Of a DNA stretch of 64,000 bases, positions 15,998 through 24,775 are shown one piece after another. Under the pieces are notes generated by a model. That model was not told the origin of the DNA. It made no database searches and saw nothing but the letters and a program-made list of their open reading frames with translations. Positions within the stretch are counted from its first letter, which is position 1. Every line of letters starts with the position of its first letter. This DNA comes from JAXLYE01 sp046351595 (GTDB lineage Bacteria > Myxococcota_A > Polyangia > Palsa-1104 > JAEUJZ01), in the NCBI GenBank assembly GCA_046351595.1, contig JAXLYE010000007.1:620001-684000 (forward strand). Direction: 5' to 3'. The translations under genes and the position numbers were made by a program.

Positions 15998-18940
15998 TCA
16001 GTAGCGGTAGCGGACGACGAACTCGCAGAACAGGTTGTCGGGGCGGCGGGTGACGACGCCGAAGGTGGCGCCGTCGCGGGTCTCGATCGCGGTGGCCGGC
16101 GACAGGTTCAGGAGGTTGAACAGCATCGCGATGATGTCGATGCGCTGGCCGGTCAGCTTCTCGAGGCTGTAGGCGATCTGCAGGTCGAGGTTGAAGGTGT
16201 CGGGCAGCCGGAAGTCGGCCCACGTCGTCGGGTCGTTGTTGCGCGAGCCCGTCGACGAGCCGCGCGGCGATCGGTAGAGCGTGTAGGTCGCGTCCTCGGG
16301 GCTCTGGAACTGCTTCCACTGCGGCGTGCCCGAGAAGTACTGCAGGCGCGCGCCGATGGTCAGGCCGAACTCGAAGGCATAGTTGATCAGGCCCTTGAGG
16401 TAGTGGCGCGGCGCGCCCGCGATCGGCCCGTAGAACAGCGGCGACAGGCGCGGGTTGTAGCGGTACGCCTGCGACTCGAAGAACTCGTTCACGTTGCCGT
16501 TCAAGAAGGCCAGCGTGTACGAGGCCGTCATGTCCCAGCGGCCGGGGTTGCCGCGCACCCAGAAGTCGACGCCGTGGTAGTCGCGGCGGGCGTCGCTGGG
16601 CGTCGTCGCCGAGTACAGGCGCTGGCTCTGGCCGTTGACGGTGCCGACGACGCGCAGGCCCGCGGGATCCCAGATCTGGTTGGTCTCCTCGTTGACCCAG
16701 AAGTTGCCGTAGGCGCGGTAGGTGTAGTCGACGCCGACGACGGTCTGCTCGGTGACCTCGCGGTGCACGCCGACCGAGACCTCGTCGACCTTGGGCGGCG
16801 TCAGGTTGACCTCGGCGGCGAAGGTCTGCGAGCCGGCTCCGCCGGTGCGACGGAAGTCCTCGAAGCTGCTGGTCGCCGGGTTCCAGCGCTTGATGATGCT
16901 GGACATGGTCGGGTTGCCGACGTCGGCGATGCCGGCGTTGCCCATGTCGTTGTGGCGGCCGTAGTGCGCCTTGATGAGCGTCGTGCGGTCGTGGAAAAGG
17001 TCGTAGATCAGCGACAGGCGCGGCCCGAAGCCGACCAGCGTCTGCATGCGCACGCCCTCGGTGTTGTAGAGCATGCCGGTGTCGACGCGGATGCCGGGCA
17101 CGATGGTCAGCCAGCGCTTGAAGACGAAGCGATCCTGCAGGAACAGGCCCAGGTTGATCGCCTGCGCCGTCGTCGTGTAGCCGGCGCCGGCCTGGCCGCC
17201 GGCGGGCAGGCTGTCGGGGAAGACCTCGACCTGGCGGCAGCTCGAGAAGGTGGCCGGGTTCTCGGCGTCGCACGGCAGCCCGGGCACGGTGTCGAGGAAG
17301 CGCTGGCCGCCCGCGACGCCGGTGTTGTGGCTGTAGTGCATGTACGTGAACTGCAGGCCGCCCTTGATGTTGTGGGTGCCGCCGAGGCCGCGCGCCGTGT
17401 ACATGAGCGTCGGCGCGAGCTGCGCGCTCCACTTGGTCTGGTCGTCCCAGGGGCGCGTGCCGTTCAGGTACACGAAGTTGTTGGTCGCGGCGTCCGCGGT
17501 CTGCAGCTGGTGCGAGGCCGTGACGCGATCCGGCTGGCCGCTGCGCAAAAGCTGCGTCTCGTCCAAGAAGTGCTTATAGAAGACGCCGGTCTGCAGCTGC
17601 AGCAGCAGCTTGTCGGTGAGCAGCGAGTCGATGAGCAGGCCGACCCAGTGGCCGCCGCGCTGCCAGCGCCGCTCGGCCTCGGGCGCCAGCGTCGAGGCGT
17701 CGATGCTGCCGTAGCTGTACGCCGAGGCGTTGACGATGTCGTTGAAGTCCGTCGAGTACGACAGCGTCACTCGCGTCGACTTGCTGGCCTGCCACGTCAG
17801 CTTCACGCGGCCCAGGTACAGCACCTGATCCTGGTAGCGGTCGTAGGCCTTCTGCAGGCCCGGGTACCAGCTCTGCTCGGCGATGTTGAAGGTCAGGCGG
17901 TTGAAGTTGAACTGGAAGTTCGTCCAGAACCACAGCTTGTCCTTGATGATCGGCCCGCCGATGTTGATCGCCGCCGAGTAGAACGAGCGGTCGGGCAGCG
18001 GCCGGTCGTCGTACTGCAGCGCGCCGTTGTACAGCGGCTGCCGCGCCGGGTAGCGCGTGGTGTCGCTGACGAAGGGCGGCTGGAAGATGATGCTGGTGTC
18101 GACGATCAGCTTGTTGCCGCCCGAGCGCGTCACCATGTTCTGGACGAGGCCGAGCGAGTTGTACTCGGCGTCCATGGCGCCGACCGAGACCGCGAACTGC
18201 TCGACGGAGTCCGAGTTGATGAGCGCCGACGAGGTGCCGAAGGCGCCGGTGGTGATGTCGGTGACCTCGAGCCCGTCGATGTAGTAGCGGTTGAAGCGCC
18301 CGAGGCCGCCGCGCACCTGCGCGCGATCGGTGCCCTGGCTGACGCCGGCGGTGTACTGCGCGACGCCCTTCTCCTGACGGAACGTCGGGGCGCGGGTGAT
18401 CTGGGCGTTGCTGATCGGCGTGGTGGCGGCCGCGCTCTCGGCGTTGAGGATCGGGTTGGTCTTCTCGATGATGCGCGTCGTCTCGTTGTGCTGCGTCGAG
18501 GTCACGACCTCGAGCTCGACGTCGACGGACGAGCGGGCGCCGGAGTTGACCAGGATGTTGACCATGCGCACCGGCGCGAAGCCCTCCATCCGCACCTCGA
18601 GCTCGTACTTGCCCGGCGGCAGGTTCTGGAAGGCGTAGCTGCCGTCGTCGCTGGTGGCCGCCTGCTGCGGGCCGCCGATCAGGACCTTGGAGCGGATGGT
18701 GACCGGGACGCTGGAGATGCCGTCCTTGGTGCCCTTGATCGTGACGTAGCCGCCGATGCTGCCGCCGAGCTCACCGACGGCGTGGGCCAGGCGCGGCGCC
18801 AGCAGGAAGAGCAGAAGGAGCGGGGCGAGCGCGATCAGCCTGACCGGGCCCAGGCCGAGTGCCCGCCGACGAGGTGCCGACAGGAAAGCTGCGCCGCGTG
18901 GACCGCAGGGAGTTTGGCGCATGCAAGTTCGTGCCGCCAT
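15998..18940 (-). CDS. TonB-dependent outer-membrane receptor with carboxypeptidase-like N-domain
   Basis: A 980-residue protein with GAGGAGG upstream of ATG 18940. A long basic n-region and hydrophobic core give a signal ending AHA near residue 54. A carboxypeptidase regulatory-like domain follows (about 60-145; FQNLPPGKYELEVRMEGF), then a plug domain with VRGGLGRFNRYYIDGLEV near residues 210-230, and a long beta-barrel with alternating aromatic strands ending in FVVRYRY, the aromatic C-terminus expected for outer-membrane assembly. This Oar/OmpA-like type of TonB receptor is common in Myxococcota and imports large ligands or aids protein export. No TonB box was assigned and no ligand can be named. 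The 15-kb lipoprotein gene follows on the same strand. Confidence 0.93.
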   Translation of the reverse strand: MAARTCMRQTPCGPRGAAFLSAPRRRALGLGPVRLIALAPLLLLFLLAPRLAHAVGELGGSIGGYVTIKGTKDGISSVPVTIRSKVLIGGPQQAATSDDGSYAFQNLPPGKYELEVRMEGFAPVRMVNILVNSGARSSVDVELEVVTSTQHNETTRIIEKTNPILNAESAAATTPISNAQITRAPTFRQEKGVAQYTAGVSQGTDRAQVRGGLGRFNRYYIDGLEVTDITTGAFGTSSALINSDSVEQFAVSVGAMDAEYNSLGLVQNMVTRSGGNKLIVDTSIIFQPPFVSDTTRYPARQPLYNGALQYDDRPLPDRSFYSAAINIGGPIIKDKLWFWTNFQFNFNRLTFNIAEQSWYPGLQKAYDRYQDQVLYLGRVKLTWQASKSTRVTLSYSTDFNDIVNASAYSYGSIDASTLAPEAERRWQRGGHWVGLLIDSLLTDKLLLQLQTGVFYKHFLDETQLLRSGQPDRVTASHQLQTADAATNNFVYLNGTRPWDDQTKWSAQLAPTLMYTARGLGGTHNIKGGLQFTYMHYSHNTGVAGGQRFLDTVPGLPCDAENPATFSSCRQVEVFPDSLPAGGQAGAGYTTTAQAINLGLFLQDRFVFKRWLTIVPGIRVDTGMLYNTEGVRMQTLVGFGPRLSLIYDLFHDRTTLIKAHYGRHNDMGNAGIADVGNPTMSSIIKRWNPATSSFEDFRRTGGAGSQTFAAEVNLTPPKVDEVSVGVHREVTEQTVVGVDYTYRAYGNFWVNEETNQIWDPAGLRVVGTVNGQSQRLYSATTPSDARRDYHGVDFWVRGNPGRWDMTASYTLAFLNGNVNEFFESQAYRYNPRLSPLFYGPIAGAPRHYLKGLINYAFEFGLTIGARLQYFSGTPQWKQFQSPEDATYTLYRSPRGSSTGSRNNDPTTWADFRLPDTFNLDLQIAYSLEKLTGQRIDIIAMLFNLLNLSPATAIETRDGATFGVVTRRPDNLFCEFVVRYRY

Positions 18941-19045
18941 CGGTACGGAGTCCTCCTCAGGTGCGCGGCAGTGTACGAAGGCAGGGGAGGCGACGGAACA
19001 GAAAAGTAAGGAGTTACAGGAGGATTGCCGCGGGCGTAAACGCCG

Positions 19046-20083
19046 CTACGGCATCAGCAGGGCGGCGCCGATGACGCCGGCGCTGTCGCCGATCTGGTGC
19101 TTGACGATCGGGGTCAACAGCTCGTCGTTGAAGACCCAGCGCGCGGCGTGGCGCCGGCCCTCGTCGTAGAAGCAGGGCAGGTGCGAGACGCCGCCGCCGA
19201 GCACGATGACGTCGGGATCGAGCAGGTTGATGATCACCGACACGGCGCGCCCGAAGCTCGCCGCGGCCTCGTCGAGGACGGCGTCGGCGTGCGGGTCTTT
19301 GCCGGCGCGCGCCGCGATCTCGCGCAGCGGCAGCGCGGTCCCGGCGCGGGCGCGGTAGCGGGCCTCGAGCGCGGGGCCGCATAAAAGGGTCTCGATGCAG
19401 CCGCGGCGGCCGCAGTAGCACGGCGCGCCGCGCTCGGGATCGAGGGTGATGTGGCCCCACTCGCCGGCGATGCCCTGCGGCCCGTCCCAGGTGCGCGGCG
19501 CCGCGCCCGCGTGCTCGCGCAGCGCGATGCCGCCGCCGACGCCGGTGCCGAGGATGGCGCCGAAGACCACCTCGCCGCCGCGGCCGGCGCCGAAGCGGGC
19601 CTCGGCCAGGGCGAAGCAGTTGGCGTCGTTCGAGAAGGCGATGTCGGCGCCGAGCCGGCGGCGCAGGTCGTCGCGGAACGGCCGCCCGTTCAGGCACGTC
19701 GTGTTCGAGTTCTTCACCGTGCCGCGCACGCGCGAGACGCTGCCGGGCATGCCGACGCCGATGCGGACGTCCGCGGGCCGCGCGATCCCGGCCTCGGCCG
19801 CGACGTCGCGGACAAGCTGCGCGGTGGTGGCCAGGATGTGCTCGTAGCCCAGGTCGCGCTCCGTCGGGCGGCGCTGCCGCGCGAGCAGGGTCGGGTGCTC
19901 ACGCGGCGGCGACGTCGCCGGCAGCTCGGGCGTCGCTGTCGTCGCTACGGCGAGCGCTGCGTCGGCGGGCGCTGCGTCGGCGGGTGGCGCGTCATCGATG
20001 CGCAGGACCACGGCTTCGATCTTGGTCCCGCCCAGATCGACCCCGATGCGCAGGGGGGCTGGCAGGTTTGGCGCGGAAGGCAT
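19046..20083 (-). CDS. ROK family sugar kinase (glucokinase/fructokinase type)
   Basis: A 345-residue cytoplasmic enzyme. The ATP phosphate motif GVDLGGTKIEA is near residues 14-24, the sugar-binding and catalytic region GTVKNSNTTCLNGRPF / SNDANCFALAEA with the catalytic Asp near residues 120-160, GTGVGGGI near 179, and the ROK zinc site GEWGHITL...CYCGRRGCIE near residues 213-237. ROK kinases phosphorylate glucose, fructose, N-acetylglucosamine or similar sugars. An Ala/Pro-rich insert (about residues 30-60, including two exact 15-bp repeats at 19954-19983 that encode ADAAP twice) sits between the first strand and the rest; normal ROK kinases lack it. The gene faces away from the amidohydrolase gene 62 bp off. 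Confidence 0.92.
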   Translation of the reverse strand: MPSAPNLPAPLRIGVDLGGTKIEAVVLRIDDAPPADAAPADAALAVATTATPELPATSPPREHPTLLARQRRPTERDLGYEHILATTAQLVRDVAAEAGIARPADVRIGVGMPGSVSRVRGTVKNSNTTCLNGRPFRDDLRRRLGADIAFSNDANCFALAEARFGAGRGGEVVFGAILGTGVGGGIALREHAGAAPRTWDGPQGIAGEWGHITLDPERGAPCYCGRRGCIETLLCGPALEARYRARAGTALPLREIAARAGKDPHADAVLDEAAASFGRAVSVIINLLDPDVIVLGGGVSHLPCFYDEGRRHAARWVFNDELLTPIVKHQIGDSAGVIGAALLMP

Positions 20084-20145
20084 GGAGCCAACGTAGCAAA
20101 TCGCGCCGCTTCCAGCGGGCGCCGACGGTGAAATAACATGCTGTC

Positions 20146-21765
20146 ATGAAGAAGCTGCGAGCGGCCTGTCTGCCCGGCCTGGTGCGGTCGATCTGCGCGG
20201 GCCTGCTGCTCGGGTCCGGCGGACCGCCAGCGGCGCGGGCCGCGATCCCGGCGACCGCGCCTGCTGGCACGCCTGCTGGCACGCCGCCTGGCACGCCGCT
20301 TGGTACGCCGGCTGGCACGCCCTCCGTCACGATCGCCGCGGCCCGCCTGCTCGACGTCGACACCGGCCGCTATCTCGACCGCCCGCTCGTCCGCATCGAC
20401 GGCGGCACCGTCACCGAGGTGCGGCAGCGCCACCCCGGCGAGCCGGTGACCTTCGACCTCGGCGATCAGACGCTGCTGCCGGGACTGATCGACTGCCACA
20501 CCCACCTCGTCGGCGGCGAGGAGCAGACCCCGTACGACAGCCTGCGCCAGACCGCGGCGCGCGCGGCGATCGAGGGCGTGGCCAACGCGCGGGCGACGCT
20601 GTACGCCGGCTTCACGACGGTGCGCGACCTGGGCTCGCGCGATCTCGCGGACGTGGCGCTGCGCGACGCGATCAGCGCCGGCCGCATCCCCGGTCCGCGC
20701 ATGTTCGTCGCCGTCTCCAGCGTCTCGTCGACGGGCGGCCACGGCGACTGGAACGACCTGCCGCCCGACGTCGTGGTCCAGCGCTACCGCGCGATCGCCG
20801 ACGGTCCGGACGCCATCCGCCACGTGGTGCGGACCAACCTGCGGCTCGGCGCCGACTGGATCAAGGTGTTCGCCACCGGCGGCGTCACCTCGGCCAACAC
20901 CGATCCGCAGCAGGCCGACTACAGCGAAGAGGAGATCCGCGTCGCCGTCCAGACCGCGGCGAGCCGGGGCCGCGACGTCGCCGTCCACGCGCACGGCGCC
21001 GCCGGCATCATCCGCGCCGCCCGCGCCGGCGTCCGCTCGATCGAGCACGCCTCGTTCCTTACCGACGAGGCGATCGCGGAGATCCGGCGCGCCGGTGCCT
21101 TCATCGTGCCAAACCCCTACACCAACCTGTACATCCTGGAGCGCGGCCGCGCCGGCGGCTTCCAGGACTACGAGATCGAGAAGAGCCGCAGCGTCTACCA
21201 CCACAAGCTCGAGAGCGTGCGCCGCGCGCTGCAGGCCGGCATCCCTGTGGCGTACGGCACAGACTCCGGCGTGCAGCCGCACGGGCTGAACGCGCGGCAG
21301 CTCGGGCTGTTCGTGCACGCCGGCATGACGCCGCTGCAGGCGCTGCAGTCAGCGACGCTGACCGCGGCCCGGCTGCTGCGCCAGGAGCGCCGCCTCGGCC
21401 GCCTCCGCCCCGGCTATGTCGGCGACGTGGTTGCGGTCCCCGGCGATCCGCTGCGCGACGTGCGCGTCGTCGAGGCGCCGACGTTCGTGTTCAAGGACGG
21501 CCACCTGGTCTTCGCGCGCGGGGGCGCGGTCCCGGCTGAGCTCTTGCCGCAGGCGTGGCCGCTGCCGCGCGCGGGTGCGACCGCCACCCCGGCCCTGCCG
21601 CCCGGCCCGCCCGGCCCGCGCGCTGCGCCCGGGTACCCGACCGCCCCATCGCCAAGCCCGCCGACCGCCCCGACGCTGCCGTCGCCGGGACGGCCGCGTT
21701 CGCCGGCAGCCGGCCAGGCGCCCGCCGCCTCCGGCCAGGCGCCTTCGGATGTAATCTGGAGATGA
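20146..21765 (+). CDS. Secreted metal-dependent amidohydrolase
   Basis: A 539-residue protein of the imidazolonepropionase/prolidase-like amidohydrolase superfamily. A signal peptide (to about residue 31, ending ARA) indicates export. Metal and catalytic motifs are in order: LIDCHTHL near residue 114, VHAHGAAGI near residue 281, IEHASF near residue 301, and YGTDSG near residue 368, with a composite beta-sandwich closing the protein at about residue 470 (GDVVAVPGDPL). The start of the mature part holds five GTP-type repeats from exact 12-bp DNA units (20263-20322). The C-terminal ~60 residues are Pro/Ala-rich and extend past the family's normal end; this tail may be disordered or cell-wall spanning. 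Substrate likely a dipeptide or cyclic amide, not determined. Confidence 0.88.
   Translation: MKKLRAACLPGLVRSICAGLLLGSGGPPAARAAIPATAPAGTPAGTPPGTPLGTPAGTPSVTIAAARLLDVDTGRYLDRPLVRIDGGTVTEVRQRHPGEPVTFDLGDQTLLPGLIDCHTHLVGGEEQTPYDSLRQTAARAAIEGVANARATLYAGFTTVRDLGSRDLADVALRDAISAGRIPGPRMFVAVSSVSSTGGHGDWNDLPPDVVVQRYRAIADGPDAIRHVVRTNLRLGADWIKVFATGGVTSANTDPQQADYSEEEIRVAVQTAASRGRDVAVHAHGAAGIIRAARAGVRSIEHASFLTDEAIAEIRRAGAFIVPNPYTNLYILERGRAGGFQDYEIEKSRSVYHHKLESVRRALQAGIPVAYGTDSGVQPHGLNARQLGLFVHAGMTPLQALQSATLTAARLLRQERRLGRLRPGYVGDVVAVPGDPLRDVRVVEAPTFVFKDGHLVFARGGAVPAELLPQAWPLPRAGATATPALPPGPPGPRAAPGYPTAPSPSPPTAPTLPSPGRPRSPAAGQAPAASGQAPSDVIWR
20263..20322 (+). repeat. Five 12-bp in-frame repeats in the amidohydrolase gene
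   Basis: Five near-exact copies of GCTGGCACGCC(T/G/C) encode the Gly-Thr-Pro-rich start of the mature amidohydrolase. Unit number could vary without breaking the frame. Confidence 0.85.
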
Positions 21766-21871
21766 CCTCCCGCACGGCGTGCGCGACGGCATCCAACTAT
21801 CGCACTTGGCGCTCCGCGGGGGTGTGCATTGCGACGGCCGAGCGACTCGAGCTTTAATCAAAAGACCATGC

Positions 21872-21904
21872 CCATATCGGTAAGGCCGTTGATGACCGAT
21901 ATGG
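21872..21904. promoter_or_regulatory. Perfect 10-bp inverted repeat upstream of the MFS gene
   Basis: CCATATCGGT at 21872-21881 and ACCGATATGG at 21895-21904 form perfect arms around a 13-base spacer. It lies in the 260-bp gap between the amidohydrolase stop and the MFS start at 22026. The arms are AT-rich for this genome, and there is no T run after them, so an operator is more likely than a terminator. The gap shows no gene I can support. Confidence 0.6.
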
Positions 21905-22025
21905 AGCGAGCGTCCGCGATGGGTCGCTATCTTCTCGTGGCGGCCCAGTCGGCCCGCGCGGCCGAGCGAGCGCATGCCCGGCGCAGCTTCTGCGTCATCG
22001 CGGTGAGCCTCTTAAGTAAGTAGGC

Positions 22026-23363
22026 GTGTCAGCAATGGTGCAGACCTTTCCCTTTCGCTTGTTCTTATATGCGTTCCTGGGCTGGACGTTTGACTTCTAC
22101 GATCTCGTCCTGTTCGCGTACATAAAGGACCCGATCAGCCGGGACTTCCACCTGTCTCACTCGGCGGAGTCGTGGCTGCTCGGGCTGGCGCTGTCGACCT
22201 CGGGGCTCGGCGGCATCCTCGCCGGCATCCTCGCCGATCGCTACGGCAAGCGCTCGATGCTGGCGACGACGGTGATGATCTACTCGCTGGGCTCGGCGGT
22301 GTGCGGCCTGGCGCCCAACCTCTGGGTCTTCATCTTCGGCCGCGCGCTGGTCGGCCTCGGCGTCGGCGGCGAGTGGGCGATCGGCCACGGCCTGGTCGCC
22401 GAGGCGGTCGAGTCGCGCATCCGCGGTCGCGCCGCCGCGCTCCTGCAGGCCGGCGAGCCGCTCGGTGCGGCGCTGGCCGCGGTCGTCGGCTTCCTGCTGC
22501 TGCCGGTGCTCGGCTGGCGCGCGGTGCTGCTCGGCTCCAGCGCGACGGCGCTCCTGGCGGTGGCGATGCGGCGCTCGATGGTGCTGCCGAACGAGAAGCC
22601 GGCGCGCCGCATCTCGCTGGCGCAGGTCTTCCAGATCGGCGTCGGTCGCCGCATGGCCGCGGCGTGGGTGCTGGCCGTCCTCAAGCTCGGCACGTACTGG
22701 ACCTGCTACATCTGGCTGCCCTCGTTCCTTTTGCACGAGATGGGGCAGCGCATCGGCAAGAGCACGGTCTGGGTGCTGACCGCGCAGCTCGGCCAGTTCG
22801 TCGGCATGGTGACCTTCGGCAGCTTCGCGGATCGCTACGGGCGGCGGCCGGCGTTCTGCGTCTACTCGCTGATCACCGCGGCGTCGCTGGCGCTGCTCGC
22901 CTTCCGCTGGCAGTGGCTGGCCGCGCACCCGTCGGTCTTCTGGGTCACGATGCTGTTCCTCGGCTTCGGCTCGGGCTGCACCGCGGGCTTCGGCGCGCTT
23001 TTGGCCGAGCTGTTCCCGACGGAGGTTCGCAGCACCGCCATGGGCGCGACGTACAACCTGGCGCGCACCGTGCAGCTCATCGCGCCCGTCGTCGTCGGCG
23101 CGATGAAGGACGCCTACGGCCTGGCCGGCGGCCTCAGCGTGCCGCTGCTGCTGGCGCTGTGCACCGCCAGCTGGGTCTGGGTCCTGCCCGAGACGGTGGG
23201 CATCAAGCTGCCCAAGATCTTCATGTCGCCGCGCGTCGGTCCGCGCCGCGGCAGCTCGAGCACCAGCATCGCCGCCGTCTCGGCCAGCGCCGCGAGCAGC
23301 AGCGGCAAGGCCCTGCAGCCCGTCGCCGCGGCCTCCAACTCGGGCCTGCACCGCAAGCTCTAG
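22026..23363 (+). CDS. MFS transporter (aromatic acid/sialic acid type)
   Basis: A 445-residue membrane protein with twelve predicted hydrophobic spans. The start is GTG at 22026; an ATG at 22035 is also possible, and neither has a good ribosome site. The MFS loop 2-3 motif is present as GILADRYGKRS near residue 68, and the equivalent loop 8-9 motif as GSFADRYGRRPAF near residue 265. The first span contains WTFDFYDLVLFAY, with the Asp typical of the aromatic acid:H+ symporter and NanT branches. The C-terminal ~50 residues form a Ser/Ala-rich cytoplasmic tail. It likely imports an organic acid; substrate not certain. A perfect inverted repeat upstream suggests it is separately regulated. Confidence 0.88.
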   Translation: MSAMVQTFPFRLFLYAFLGWTFDFYDLVLFAYIKDPISRDFHLSHSAESWLLGLALSTSGLGGILAGILADRYGKRSMLATTVMIYSLGSAVCGLAPNLWVFIFGRALVGLGVGGEWAIGHGLVAEAVESRIRGRAAALLQAGEPLGAALAAVVGFLLLPVLGWRAVLLGSSATALLAVAMRRSMVLPNEKPARRISLAQVFQIGVGRRMAAAWVLAVLKLGTYWTCYIWLPSFLLHEMGQRIGKSTVWVLTAQLGQFVGMVTFGSFADRYGRRPAFCVYSLITAASLALLAFRWQWLAAHPSVFWVTMLFLGFGSGCTAGFGALLAELFPTEVRSTAMGATYNLARTVQLIAPVVVGAMKDAYGLAGGLSVPLLLALCTASWVWVLPETVGIKLPKIFMSPRVGPRRGSSSTSIAAVSASAASSSGKALQPVAAASNSGLHRKL

Positions 23364-23467
23364 GTTCTGTCCCAGGCTCGGGGTCTGCCTGACCCGCAGG
23401 CCGGGCCCTGCCTGGCTGCCCGCCCTCCGCCCCGCACAATTTAAGCTTTTTCCGTCGGTGACTCGGG

Positions 23468-23481
23468 GCAGCCCGGGCTGC
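23468..23481. promoter_or_regulatory. Perfect 14-bp palindrome before the RND adaptor gene
   Basis: GCAGCCCGGGCTGC is a perfect palindrome 65 bp before the adaptor start at 23546. An AT-rich stretch (AATTTAAGCTTTTT) lies just upstream at about 23440. It may be an operator for the efflux genes, although GC-rich palindromes arise easily by chance at this base composition. Confidence 0.35.
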
Positions 23482-23545
23482 AAGGGGCGCGCGTGTGTTT
23501 TATGTTCAGGGTCCCGCGCACGTCCGCGGCGGAGGCGGAGGATCC

Positions 23546-24727
23546 ATGAACGTGACCACCTACTATCGCACCGGGCTGCTGCTCGTCGCCGGCCTGGTCG
23601 CTGGCGGTGCCGTCGGCTGGCTGGTGAAGCCGGCGCCGCCCGTGAGCGCGCCCGCGACCGAGCACCACGGCGCCCCCGGACCGGCCGGCATCGCGCTGCC
23701 GACCGAGGCGCGCAAGAACAACCCGATCGAGACGATGGCCGTGGCGCTGACCAAGCTGGCGCGCGATGTCGAGGTGGTGGGCTCGGTCGGTTTCGATCAG
23801 GACCATGTCGCGCAGGTCGGCCCGCTCATCGCCGGCCGCGTCGTCAACCTGAAGGCGCGCGTCGGTGACGTCGTCCGCGCCGGTCAGGTGCTGGCCGAGA
23901 TCGAGAGCGCCGAGGTCGGGCAGGCCCAGGGCGCGTACCTGTCGGCGCGCGCCACGTCGCGGGCCGCGCAGGCCAACCTCCACCGCGAGGTCGAGCTCTT
24001 GCGCGATCGCGCCACCTCGGAGCGCAACAAGGAGGTCGCGCAGGCGCAGGCTATCACCGAGCAGGCCAACCTCAGCGCCGCGCTGCAGCGCCTCCTGGCG
24101 ATCGGCCTGCGCAAAGAAGATCTGCAGGCGCTCGAGGAGGGCAAGATGGCGCCGGGCCGCGTGCCGCTGCTCGCGCCGCTCGACGGGACCGTGATCAAGC
24201 GCGAGGTCACCCTGGGCGAGGCGGTGCAGCCGGCCAAGGACGCCTTCAGCATCGCCAACCTCGATCACCTGTGGGTGCAGCTCGACCTGTTCGAGAAGGA
24301 TCTGGCGGCCGTCCACGTCGGCCAGTCCGCGGAGCTTCGCACCGAGGTGGTCCCCGGCCACGTCTTCAAGGCGCACGTCGCCTACGTCGGTCACGTCATC
24401 GACGAGCGCACGCGCACCGCGCCGGTCCGCATCCAGTTCGACAACGAAAAGGGCCTGATGCGCCCCGGTCAGTTTGTCACCGCCACCCTGCGCGGCGACA
24501 AGGAGCGCGTCACCACCGAGGTGCTCGCCGTGCCGCGCAAGGCCGTGCTGCTGGTCGAGGGCCGGCCGGTCGCGTTCGTGGCCGCTCCCGACGGCACGTT
24601 CCAGCGCCGCGCCGTGGATCTCGGCGTCTCGGGCGGCGGCCTGGTCGAGATCCGCTCCGGCCTGTCCGCGGGCGAGCGCGTCGCCACCGACGGCGCCTTC
24701 ATCCTCAAGAGCGAGCTCCTGCGGTGA
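23546..24727 (+). CDS. CusB/CzcB-type periplasmic adaptor of a heavy-metal RND pump
   Basis: A 393-residue membrane-fusion protein. Start ATG 23546 is supported by the GGAGGCGGAG site; an ATG at 23495 would add 17 Gly-rich residues. One N-terminal membrane anchor (about residues 9-28). A His-containing stretch (EHHG near residue 42) may be a metal contact. Barrel-sandwich halves are clear: QVGPLIAGRVVNLKARVGDVVRAGQ near residues 90-115 and APLDGTVIKREV near residue 210, with a coiled-coil hairpin between. Beta-barrel and membrane-proximal parts follow (LWVQLDLFEKDLAAVHVGQ near residue 243). It would link the inner-membrane pump coded next to an outer-membrane TolC-like duct; no TolC gene is visible nearby. 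Confidence 0.92.
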   Translation: MNVTTYYRTGLLLVAGLVAGGAVGWLVKPAPPVSAPATEHHGAPGPAGIALPTEARKNNPIETMAVALTKLARDVEVVGSVGFDQDHVAQVGPLIAGRVVNLKARVGDVVRAGQVLAEIESAEVGQAQGAYLSARATSRAAQANLHREVELLRDRATSERNKEVAQAQAITEQANLSAALQRLLAIGLRKEDLQALEEGKMAPGRVPLLAPLDGTVIKREVTLGEAVQPAKDAFSIANLDHLWVQLDLFEKDLAAVHVGQSAELRTEVVPGHVFKAHVAYVGHVIDERTRTAPVRIQFDNEKGLMRPGQFVTATLRGDKERVTTEVLAVPRKAVLLVEGRPVAFVAAPDGTFQRRAVDLGVSGGGLVEIRSGLSAGERVATDGAFILKSELLR

Positions 24728-24775
24728 CGCCGGGGCCCACGGAAGCAGCCATGGAGGGACCCATGGAGGTAAGCG

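Noticed and set aside
15746..19009. A very long open frame on the plus strand opposite the TonB receptor
   Set aside because: It is an Arg/Val/Asp-rich antisense shadow produced by GC-rich codon bias; the minus strand encodes a clear receptor with signal, plug and barrel.
21829..22023. 64-codon plus-strand frame before the MFS gene
   Set aside because: It runs across the inverted repeat, has no good ribosome site and shows no recognisable protein features.
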